NCBI GenBank assembly: GCA_011620445.1 | Contig: WOZB01000017.1 | Span: 1-5,488 of the forward strand | Direction: 5' to 3' | Source of the DNA: Anaerolineaceae bacterium | GTDB taxonomy: Bacteria > Chloroflexota > Anaerolineae > Anaerolineales > Anaerolineaceae | Length of the DNA stretch: 5,488 nucleotides | Shown: one piece after another, positions 1 to 5,476 of the stretch | How positions within the stretch are numbered: position 1 is the first letter of the stretch | Layout: each line of letters begins with the position of its first letter | Made by a program: the position numbers and the translations under genes | Notes under the pieces: generated by a model | Seen by the model: only the letters and a program-made list of their open reading frames with translations | Told to the model about the DNA's origin: nothing | Database searches by the model: none

Positions 1-282
1 GGAAAACAGCACTTGGAGTCAAGCCTCCAGGTTATTCGCATCGGCAGTTTATTACTGGTTGGCTTGCCTGGTGAAATATTCACTGAAACTGTGCTTTCTC
101 TCAAAGCCATGGGCAAAGGCCGCAAATTAGCAGTTATAGGGTATGCTAATGATTATTGCGGTTACTTCCCCGATCAAAAAGCCGTTAATGCAAATACTTA
201 TGAAGCCTTGGTAAGTCCTTTTTCTGCCAGTGTCGCGGATGTGTTGGTGAGCCAGGTTATCAAATTAATAGAGGAACTTTAA
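1..282 (+). CDS. Neutral/alkaline ceramidase-like hydrolase, C-terminal part (5' end outside window)
   Basis: The frame is open from base 1, so this is the last 93 residues of a longer protein and its start lies upstream. The visible part has the signature of the end of the catalytic domain of the neutral/alkaline (non-lysosomal) ceramidase family (Ceramidase_alk): QVIRIG, then VGLPGE (Glu at fragment residue 25), then GYANDYCGYFP (residues 47-57), then a Tyr-Glu pair (67-68) and SPFSA. In characterised ceramidases a Glu and a Tyr from these two segments are zinc ligands, and both are present here. Family members hydrolyse the amide bond of ceramide, but short bacterial relatives are mostly uncharacterised, so the substrate is uncertain. 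The zinc-binding histidines expected upstream cannot be checked. The stop codon directly abuts the next start, indicating co-transcription. Confidence 0.72.
   Translation, partial: GKQHLESSLQVIRIGSLLLVGLPGEIFTETVLSLKAMGKGRKLAVIGYANDYCGYFPDQKAVNANTYEALVSPFSASVADVLVSQVIKLIEEL
271..276 (+). promoter_or_regulatory. Ribosome binding site of the 144-residue membrane protein
   Basis: GAGGAA lies within the last codons of the ceramidase-like gene, about 7 bases before the ATG at 283. It fixes this ATG as the start in preference to the in-frame ATG at 292. Confidence 0.6.
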
Positions 283-717
283 ATGCCACGTATGGATACT
301 GATCTTACCTTGACTATTCTGGGCCTGAGCCTGATGGCTTTTGGCTTTTATGTACATTTTGGAAAGTGGAAGGACTGGTACTGGAAAACCCGCGGAGGAA
401 TCTATGGTTATGTGCCCTTAGGTTTGATGCTGGTGGTTGAGTCTAACTATAAGCGCTTTATTCCTGACGCCCCGCGTTACGTCTCTTTGGCGATACTGGT
501 TCTGTTGGCTGCGCTGGCGGTTTACCTGAAAATCAAGCAGCCTGAATGGGTAAAACCAAACTGGGTGCGCTGGTTGGATAGCCAGCCCAAACGGGTGCAC
601 CAGGCTATGCAGGAGGATGCCCTATCGGATAAAGCCTGGCCGCGGCACACGACCAGCCCAGAAGCAGTTCAACTCTGGGCAAAAGAACTCAAAAAAGGGA
701 TAAAGTCTAAAAGCTGA
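283..717 (+). CDS. Small membrane protein of unknown function
   Basis: I do not recognise this 144-residue protein as a named family. It has a hydrophobic helix at residues 7-26, a second, weaker hydrophobic stretch at 38-53 (YGYVPLGLML), and a clear helix at 65-83 (YVSLAILVLLAALAVYLKI). A soluble tail of about 60 residues follows and is rich in Trp, Lys and Arg (PEWVKPNWVRWL at 87-98). It is therefore most likely an inner-membrane protein with two or three spans and a basic, probably cytoplasmic C-terminus. There is no signal peptidase site or catalytic motif. The start directly follows the upstream stop with no spacer, and the stop overlaps the next start (TGATG), so its product is made with the ceramidase-like hydrolase and the HAD phosphatase. 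It may anchor or assist one of them, but that is inference from position only. Confidence 0.8.
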   Translation: MPRMDTDLTLTILGLSLMAFGFYVHFGKWKDWYWKTRGGIYGYVPLGLMLVVESNYKRFIPDAPRYVSLAILVLLAALAVYLKIKQPEWVKPNWVRWLDSQPKRVHQAMQEDALSDKAWPRHTTSPEAVQLWAKELKKGIKSKS

Positions 718-1376
718 TGGGTGAGCGCAAAGTCATCGTGCTGAGTGATTTTGATGGCACCATCACCACCAGCAATACCATGGATTATCTCTATGAAACT
801 TACGCCACCTGCGGCTTGAAGTACGTTAAAGAGTGGGAAGCAGGAAAACTGAGTACTATGGAGGAAGAGGAACTTAGTTTCAGCTGCATCCATGCCGGGC
901 GGGAAGAGCTGGAAGAGGCTGTGCTTTCAAATGTGGTTATGGACCCTGAAACGGGCGCGCTGATAGACTACTGCCGCGCGCACGAGTTTGGCTTCGTAGT
1001 CCTGAGTGAAGGACAGACCTGGTATATCCATCACTTACTGGCTGAACATAAACTTAAGGTCGATAAAGTTTACGGAAGCGAAGTGACCTTCCATCCAGAC
1101 GGCACGGTTACCATGGCATATCCCCATTTTGACCCGCGCTTCCCAATGCGCGGCACCGCTAAAGCTGCCATCATTGAGGATTACCAAAAAGCCGGTTATT
1201 TCACGATTTTTATTGGAGACGGAAAATCAGACACGGATGCAGTGAGGGCTGCCGATAGAGTGTACGCCAAAGGTCATTTGCTGGAGTATTGCCTGGCCCA
1301 TCAAATTCCGGTGCAAGGCTTTGAAGATTTCAAGGGATTACTGCAGCTTTGGGCTGAGCAGTCCCCTGCACATTAA
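717..1376 (+). CDS. HAD-superfamily phosphatase, MtnX / phosphoserine phosphatase-like (subfamily IB)
   Basis: This 219-residue protein carries all four HAD motifs. Motif I is DFDGT (residues 11-15, nucleophile Asp11 and acid/base Asp13), motif II is Ser97 in LSEG, motif III is probably Lys149 in GTAKA, and motif IV is GDGKSD (167-172). A helical cap sits between motifs I and II. Length and order match the MtnX-like branch of HAD-IB, which includes the 2-hydroxy-3-keto-5-methylthiopentenyl-1-phosphate phosphatase of methionine salvage and is related to phosphoserine and phosphoethanolamine/phosphocholine phosphatases. The Cys-rich insert of Bacillus MtnX is missing and no methionine-salvage gene is nearby, so I leave it unnamed. 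It should be a cytoplasmic, Mg-dependent small-molecule phosphatase. It has no strong Shine-Dalgarno. The TGATG overlap with the upstream stop implies translational coupling. Confidence 0.85.
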   Translation: MGERKVIVLSDFDGTITTSNTMDYLYETYATCGLKYVKEWEAGKLSTMEEEELSFSCIHAGREELEEAVLSNVVMDPETGALIDYCRAHEFGFVVLSEGQTWYIHHLLAEHKLKVDKVYGSEVTFHPDGTVTMAYPHFDPRFPMRGTAKAAIIEDYQKAGYFTIFIGDGKSDTDAVRAADRVYAKGHLLEYCLAHQIPVQGFEDFKGLLQLWAEQSPAH

Positions 1377-1379
1377 CAT

Positions 1380-1985
1380 CTACTTTTCAGCCTTCTCTGA
1401 GCTGCGCTGACTTTCGGCAACCGAACGGGAAGCTGCATCGCTGCGGGCTTTGGCCATGGCAGCCAGCATCATACGGTTAAAGCCTACCAACAACATACTG
1501 CCCAAGGCCAAGCCTAGTACAGCCGATAAGGCGATATACCAGGGGTTGCCATTTCGCAGGAAATACCATCCATAAGCTGCAAGGGCAAGGTAATTGATCC
1601 AAACACTGGTTCCCAGGATCGGTGAGAGCTTTTCAGAGAAACGGACTGCAAAAATGTTTGCCAGCAGAATGAGCAGGAAGATACCAATAACCAACGGGAG
1701 TTTCCAATCATTCAAGAGCCAGGTGAAGGCTGTTACAAGGATGACCGTAAGGTCCCGGGGAATCAAGTGCCAGCCGTAACGTTGTTGTTGAGCAATTTTT
1801 GCGGTGCGAACCTGGCTGACAACATCTTTGAACTCCGCGTCTGTCAGCAAGGCATACTCCTTGCGCAGATTCGGATGGGAGGAAGATAGATGATCAAGGT
1901 CGGAAAGTTTATAATCAAAGAGAACACTGGCCAAAGCTTTACCTTTTTCAAGGTGCGCGTTTGATGAACTTTGTTCGTTTACCAT
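1380..1985 (-). CDS. Four-helix membrane protein of unknown function
   Basis: I do not recognise this protein. From the chosen ATG it has 201 residues: a soluble, charged N-terminal region (1-77, with a Ser-rich start and a predicted helical part around 48-70), then four hydrophobic segments at about 78-92, 95-114, 126-143 and 149-169, and a hydrophilic, Ala/Ser/Glu/Lys-rich tail (175-201). The frame stays open to a TTG at 2081 and has another ATG at 2024. I chose 1985 because AAAGGA lies 8 bases before it, while the longer forms would run into nagA and lack good ribosome binding sites. The longer form would add a hydrophobic segment resembling a signal anchor, so it cannot be wholly excluded. 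The gene converges on the HAD phosphatase with 3 bases between stops and diverges from nagA. No catalytic motif is visible. Confidence 0.72.
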   Translation of the reverse strand: MVNEQSSSNAHLEKGKALASVLFDYKLSDLDHLSSSHPNLRKEYALLTDAEFKDVVSQVRTAKIAQQQRYGWHLIPRDLTVILVTAFTWLLNDWKLPLVIGIFLLILLANIFAVRFSEKLSPILGTSVWINYLALAAYGWYFLRNGNPWYIALSAVLGLALGSMLLVGFNRMMLAAMAKARSDAASRSVAESQRSSEKAEK

Positions 1986-1993
1986 TTTTTGCA

Positions 1994-1999
1994 TCCTTT
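1994..1999 (-). promoter_or_regulatory. Ribosome binding site that fixes the start of the four-helix membrane protein
   Basis: Read on the minus strand, AAAGGA is followed by about 8 bases and then the ATG at 1985. The alternative ATG at 2024 and TTG at 2081 have only weak purine stretches in front, so this site favours the shorter protein. Confidence 0.5.
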
Positions 2000-2013
2000 G
2001 CTGAACTCGCTTT

Positions 2014-2019
2014 ATTTTA
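2014..2019 (-). promoter_or_regulatory. Possible -10 element of the four-helix membrane protein gene
   Basis: On the minus strand TAAAAT matches the sigma-70 -10 consensus at five of six positions. Transcription from it would begin near 2007 and give a leader of about 20 bases carrying the AAAGGA site before the ATG at 1985. No good -35 hexamer is found at normal spacing, so this is a weak call. Confidence 0.3.
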
Positions 2020-2043
2020 ACCATAGGCACCGCCAGCGAATAC

Positions 2044-2053
2044 AAAAGGAGGA
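2044..2053 (+). promoter_or_regulatory. Strong ribosome binding site of nagA
   Basis: AAAAGGAGGA contains the full AGGAGG core (2047-2052) and ends three bases before the ATG at 2057. It is the best Shine-Dalgarno in the window and settles the nagA start. The core-to-start gap of 4 bases is slightly short. Confidence 0.8.
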
Positions 2054-2056
2054 ATA

Positions 2057-3235
2057 ATGTCTGAAAAAGTATTGCAAGCAAGTGAAGTCATCACCCCTTT
2101 TGAAAGTCTAAAGGATGGCATGGTCTGGGTGAACGGTGACGGCCGGATTGCCTGGGTGGGAAAAGCCTCAGCCTTACCTGAAGCGGCCAAAGGCCTCCCG
2201 CGGGAAGAGTATCCCGGCAAGCGTTTACTTCCCGGCCTTATTGATATCCACCTTCACGGCGGCTTTGGAATCTATTTTGGCGAAGGGGACCTATCAGGGG
2301 GCTTGCATGCCTATTCTGAAAAGATCGCTTTTAGCGGCCTGGCAGGTTTTTTACTCTCGGTGGCCGCCCCAACAGCCGATGAGCTGGTGGAAATCATCAA
2401 AACCTATGTGCGTCTCTTTGAGAATGATGTCTTTGCCGGTTCCACCCCGCTGGGATTGCACCTTGAAGGACCTTTTTTGAACCCTGAGAAAAAGGGCGCC
2501 TTTGATGAACACTGGCTGCGAATTCCGGATCTTAAGGAAGCCCAAGCCTTCCTGGAAGCTGGCAAAGGCTGGATTAAGCAGATCACAATTGCTCCTGAGC
2601 TGCCAAACGCCCCTGAACTGGCTGCTTATTTGCGAGCCAACAATGTTGTGGCGGCTATGGGCCATACTAATGCAACGTATGAGTGCGCCTCCGCGGCTCT
2701 GCGCGGCGACTTCCGTCATGTAACTCACACGTTTAATGCCCAAAGGACCTTTACCCAGCGTGAACCTGGTGTATTTGGAGCCGTTATGGACAGCGATGAT
2801 GTGACCGCCGAATTGATCTGCGATACCATCCATGTTCACCCGGGTGCTATCAAGATGGCTGCCCGCTGTTTGAGACCTGAACAGATTGTGCTGATTACAG
2901 ACGCTATCGGCGGCGCGCATTTACCCGACGGTGTGTATGGTTCTCTGGGCCAGAGAGTCACCATTAAGGATGGTCTCGTGTTGCTGGATAGCGGCACCAT
3001 TGCCGGCTCCACCGTGGCTCTCAACCGCGCTTTGCATAATGCCGCACAGCATATGGAGTACAACTACCGCCAGGTGGTGCGCATGGCCAGCTACAATCCG
3101 GCCAAATTGCTCGGTCTCGACAAGAATTATGGCAGCATCAGCGCAGGTAAATTGGCAAGCGTGATTGTCGTTGAAGCCGGCGGTGATGTGGTTATGAACC
3201 TGGTTGAAGGCAAGATCGTCTACCAGAAAGGATGA
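2057..3235 (+). CDS. nagA: N-acetylglucosamine-6-phosphate deacetylase
   Basis: NagA hydrolyses GlcNAc-6-phosphate to glucosamine-6-phosphate and acetate in the cytoplasm, feeding amino sugars from chitin, glycans or recycled peptidoglycan into glycolysis or wall synthesis. The 392 residues match the usual length and fold: a short N-terminal beta segment, then an amidohydrolase barrel. Visible motifs are PGLIDIHLHG (59-68), HLEGPF (135-140, metal ligand Glu137), GH at 202-203 (His203), HTFNA (224-228, His224), REPG (235-238), IHV (His259), TDA (281-283, catalytic Asp282) and AGST (316-319). The HLH pair at 65-67 resembles NagAs with a two-metal site, not the E. coli type, which lacks these histidines. 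The start has a strong ribosome binding site. It heads a two-gene unit with the oxidoreductase. No nagB, kinase or transporter gene lies in this window. Confidence 0.95.
   Translation: MSEKVLQASEVITPFESLKDGMVWVNGDGRIAWVGKASALPEAAKGLPREEYPGKRLLPGLIDIHLHGGFGIYFGEGDLSGGLHAYSEKIAFSGLAGFLLSVAAPTADELVEIIKTYVRLFENDVFAGSTPLGLHLEGPFLNPEKKGAFDEHWLRIPDLKEAQAFLEAGKGWIKQITIAPELPNAPELAAYLRANNVVAAMGHTNATYECASAALRGDFRHVTHTFNAQRTFTQREPGVFGAVMDSDDVTAELICDTIHVHPGAIKMAARCLRPEQIVLITDAIGGAHLPDGVYGSLGQRVTIKDGLVLLDSGTIAGSTVALNRALHNAAQHMEYNYRQVVRMASYNPAKLLGLDKNYGSISAGKLASVIVVEAGGDVVMNLVEGKIVYQKG
3227..3231 (+). promoter_or_regulatory. Ribosome binding site of the oxidoreductase
   Basis: AAAGG sits in the last codons of nagA, 6 bases before the ATG at 3238. 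It overlaps too closely to serve the earlier ATG at 3232, which is part of an ATGA overlap with the nagA stop. It therefore favours the start at 3238. Confidence 0.55.
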
Positions 3236-3237
3236 GC

Positions 3238-4383
3238 ATGCCTACTCTGCCAATCGTCAAATCGGGCATAATGGGCTTTGGTTTTATCGGCAAAACGCAT
3301 GCCCAGGCTGCCAACAGCATTCCATTTTGCCTGCTCAACCCCAAATTGACCGTGCAGACCAGGGCTTTGCTGCGTACGCATGCAGAGGGTGATGAGTCAT
3401 TAATCAGCGCTCTGGGCAGCCCAAAGATTTTCACGCAATTGGATGATTTCTTGGCGGCGGACCTGGATTATGTGGATATCTGTTCCCCAAACGACGCCCA
3501 CTTGCCTCAAGCCTTGGCAGCCGCGCGGGCAGGCAAAGCCATTTACTGCGAGAAACCCACTGGCATGAACCTGGCAGAAGTGCGGCAAATGACCCAGGCG
3601 GCGGCTGAAGCTGGAGTAAAGACCCATAGTGCTTATATTTTGCGCTACATGCCGGGAGTTGTGCAGGCCAGGGCATTATTGCAGTCTGGGATGATCGGCA
3701 AACCGCTGCACTACCGGGCAATTATGTACCACAGCAGTTATCTGAACACGAATCGGCCTACCAGTTGGCGCCTGCAAAAAGGGCGTTCTGGCGGCGGTGC
3801 CTGGATGGATCTCGGCTCGCACTTGGTTAACCTGATGCAATATTTGATTGGCGAGCCTGAAACTGTGACAGCCTGGCAAAACACGTACATTAAGCAACGC
3901 CCGACTGCCACAGGCGCGGCTGAGAAAATTGCTGTGGACGTGGATGATTGGTTCCTGGCTGTTTTGCGGCATACTGATGAAGTCACTGGAACCGTCGAAG
4001 TCTCGCGGGTAGCTGCCGGAACCGGCGAGGATACCAGTTTTGAGATTTACTGCTCTGGCGGCGCCCTGCGATTCTCAGAGAGTAAGCCTGAAAGCCTGCA
4101 GTGGTTTGATAACAAAACCAATACCTGGGCGCTCTCGGCTCCCAAGCTGGAAGCCCTTGTGAATGGCCATCCCATTTCTGAACTTTGGGCTAACCCAAAG
4201 TATAGCCTTGGCACCATGATTAACGCCCACCTGGCCTCGATTTACGATTTCGCTCTTTGCCTGCAAGAAAACAGAGAATCTGAACTTAATTTTGCTGATG
4301 CCCTTACCACGCAGCGCATCCTTGAGGCTGCCAACTTATCCAGCACGGCTCACGGCCGCGAGGTGCGGTTAGCTGATATTTAA
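3238..4383 (+). CDS. Gfo/Idh/MocA-family NAD(P)-dependent oxidoreductase
   Basis: From the ATG at 3238 this is a 381-residue protein of typical family length. The N-terminal Rossmann fold shows GFGFIG (13-18) for the dinucleotide, VDICSPNDAH (79-88), and the hallmark EKP (105-107, Lys106 a likely catalytic residue). The C-terminal substrate domain has GGGAWMDLGSHLVNL (185-199) with Asp191 and His195 at the usual active-site positions. Family members oxidise or reduce sugars, inositols, amino sugars and related polyols using NAD(P). The substrate here is not readable. The gene starts within or just after the nagA stop, so the two are co-translated, and a role in amino-sugar metabolism is a fair inference. 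An alternative start at 3232 would add only two residues. The motif Gly-Gly-Gly-Ala-Trp-Met-Asp looks like a dehydrogenase, not a GH109 glycosidase. Confidence 0.9.
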   Translation: MPTLPIVKSGIMGFGFIGKTHAQAANSIPFCLLNPKLTVQTRALLRTHAEGDESLISALGSPKIFTQLDDFLAADLDYVDICSPNDAHLPQALAAARAGKAIYCEKPTGMNLAEVRQMTQAAAEAGVKTHSAYILRYMPGVVQARALLQSGMIGKPLHYRAIMYHSSYLNTNRPTSWRLQKGRSGGGAWMDLGSHLVNLMQYLIGEPETVTAWQNTYIKQRPTATGAAEKIAVDVDDWFLAVLRHTDEVTGTVEVSRVAAGTGEDTSFEIYCSGGALRFSESKPESLQWFDNKTNTWALSAPKLEALVNGHPISELWANPKYSLGTMINAHLASIYDFALCLQENRESELNFADALTTQRILEAANLSSTAHGREVRLADI

Positions 4384-4414
4384 TCCTAAGTAAAAAATCA
4401 AAGAACCGAATTTT

Positions 4415-4442
4415 AAAAAGCCCTCCTTAAGGTGGAGGGCTT
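4415..4442 (-). terminator. Rho-independent terminator, mainly for the HAD-IIB gene
   Basis: A perfect 9-bp stem, AAGCCCTCC (4418-4426) with GGAGGGCTT (4434-4442), encloses a 7-base loop. On the minus strand it is followed at once by TTTTT (4419-4415), the classic pattern for a gene ending at 4470. On the plus strand only TT and then mixed bases follow, so it is weaker as a terminator for the oxidoreductase, although it may act in both directions. It lies in the 86-base gap between the two convergent stops. Confidence 0.82.
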
Positions 4443-4469
4443 GTCATGGTTTTGTATTCTGGCTTTGCC

Positions 4470-5306
4470 TCAGGTCAAAAACCCTTTTTGGATAAGTTGG
4501 GTCAGCACCCAGGCCACGCCGTCTTCCTCGTTGGAGGGCGAGATAAAGTCAGCCAGATCTTTGGCCCCATCCACAGCATTCGCCACAGCCACACCTACGC
4601 CTGCCTGGCGGATCATTTCAAAGTCATTGCCGGAATCGCCGATGGCTATCGTATTCTCAGGCAGAATTTCCAGCATTTCCGCGATTCTATGCAAAGCTGC
4701 CCCCTTGTTAACCCCCGCGGGGCTGATTTCAATTGAATGCGTACTGGTCCATGACAATTCGAGATCAGGCTCCGCAGCCAAAATCCGTTCACCGAGTGCG
4801 CTTAGAACCTCTTGGTTGGCAATGAACGCAATCTTTGAAGCTTCCTGATGGTATTCCTGGATTAAATTTAGCTCAAGCCGATAATTGCATTCCGGGGTTG
4901 CGGATGCAAAAGCGCGCATCATTTCTGTTTCAAGGTTAAACACCACGGATTGGGAATCGTGCAGATAGACGATGAGATGCTCTTCTTGTACCTGATCCAA
5001 AATGTGCCTTATTTGGTCAGCAGGAATGACCGTGTCTTGATAGACCTCCTGGGTGATCGGATCAAAAATAATGGCGCCTGCATCGCCAGCACAAGGGGCG
5101 AAGATGCCCAACTCCTCCAGGTAATGCAGAAATCCGCAATGCGAGCGCCCGCTGATCAGCGAGATGGCAATCCCATTTGCCTGGGCGTCAAGCAATGCCT
5201 GCCTGTTGATTTCACTGACTTTCAGATCACCACGTAATAAAGTGCCATCCAGATCAATGCCAACCAGAAATTTTGGTTTTTGGGGGAACCGCGCTAATAA
5301 ATCCAT
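4470..5306 (-). CDS. Cof-type HAD-IIB family hydrolase (sugar-phosphatase-like)
   Basis: This 278-residue protein has the full Cof/HAD-IIB motif set. Motif I is DLDGTL (18-23, nucleophile Asp18, acid/base Asp20), motif II is SGR (52-54), motif III is Lys201 in NKGAAL, and motif IV is GDSGNDFEM (223-231). The insert between motifs II and III (about 75-195) is the expected C2-type cap that selects the substrate. Relatives are Mg-dependent cytoplasmic phosphatases of sugar phosphates, flavin precursors or other phosphometabolites, and their specificity cannot be assigned from sequence. The ATG at 5306 is preceded by a near-consensus promoter whose predicted start point lies only a few bases upstream, and no proper Shine-Dalgarno is present. 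The gene is transcribed alone in this window and converges on the oxidoreductase. Confidence 0.9.
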   Translation of the reverse strand: MDLLARFPQKPKFLVGIDLDGTLLRGDLKVSEINRQALLDAQANGIAISLISGRSHCGFLHYLEELGIFAPCAGDAGAIIFDPITQEVYQDTVIPADQIRHILDQVQEEHLIVYLHDSQSVVFNLETEMMRAFASATPECNYRLELNLIQEYHQEASKIAFIANQEVLSALGERILAAEPDLELSWTSTHSIEISPAGVNKGAALHRIAEMLEILPENTIAIGDSGNDFEMIRQAGVGVAVANAVDGAKDLADFISPSNEEDGVAWVLTQLIQKGFLT

Positions 5307-5314
5307 GCCTGACT

Positions 5315-5343
5315 ATTATGCGTGGACCGCGTGCCTGTGTCAA
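5315..5343 (-). promoter_or_regulatory. Sigma-70-type promoter of the HAD-IIB gene
   Basis: On the minus strand a perfect -35 TTGACA (5343-5338) is followed by a 17-base spacer and a -10 CATAAT (5320-5315, five of six consensus positions). The predicted transcription start, near 5307-5309, falls almost on the ATG at 5306, which suggests a leaderless or near-leaderless mRNA. Confidence 0.75.
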
Positions 5344-5361
5344 GCAATCATAAACAGTTCT

Positions 5362-5400
5362 CCACCAAGCCTGATTATTTTCCACGGGGCCACTTGGTGG
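5362..5400. repeat. 8-bp inverted repeat in the intergenic region
   Basis: CCACCAAG (5362-5369) and CTTGGTGG (5393-5400) are perfect inverted copies separated by 23 bases. They lie just upstream of the HAD-IIB -35 box. No T-run follows on either strand, so this is not a standard terminator. It could be a pair of operator half-sites or a long-loop hairpin, but it may also be chance. Confidence 0.4.
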
Positions 5401-5430
5401 CGATTAACCTTGCAGGGCAATTGCATCTAA

Positions 5431-5461
5431 TTGAGTGCATCACAAATCAAAGGTTTATCAT
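5431..5461 (+). promoter_or_regulatory. Weak candidate promoter for a gene beginning near the window end
   Basis: TTGAGT (5431-5436, four of six matches to the -35 consensus) is followed after 19 bases by TATCAT (5456-5461, five of six matches to the -10 consensus). The spacing is longer than ideal and the region is AT-rich, so chance is a serious alternative. Confidence 0.2.
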
Positions 5462-5476
5462 TTTAGGCGAGTATCT

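Noticed and set aside
717..1376. Naming the HAD-IB phosphatase mtnX
   Set aside because: It resembles the MtnX branch, but it lacks the Cys-rich insert of the Bacillus enzyme and no methionine-salvage gene is nearby, so the specific name is not supported.
1986..2056. A NagR/DasR-type operator in the spacer upstream of nagA
   Set aside because: I looked for a palindromic GntR-type site resembling TGGTCTAGACCA and found none, and no clear -35/-10 pair for nagA could be chosen.
2351..2920. A 189-codon open frame on the minus strand inside nagA
   Set aside because: It is wholly antisense to a clear nagA with intact motifs. Its translation has no recognisable domain and it is best explained as a shadow of the coding strand.
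3431..3972. Overlapping minus-strand open frames within the oxidoreductase gene
   Set aside because: They are antisense to the conserved EKP and GGGAWMD regions, with no ribosome binding site or recognisable protein features.
3238..4383. GH109 glycosidase (a Gfo/Idh/MocA relative acting on N-acetylgalactosamine), suggested by the nagA neighbour
   Set aside because: The active-site segment reads like that of ordinary dehydrogenases (GGGAWMDLGSH), there is no export signal, and the intact EKP motif fits an oxidoreductase better.
4432..4848. A 138-codon plus-strand open frame, with a second overlapping frame at 4446-4736
   Set aside because: Both lie antisense to the HAD-IIB gene and begin at the terminator hairpin. 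The translations are Ser/Pro/Ala-rich without motifs, while the minus strand carries HAD motif IV across the same bases.
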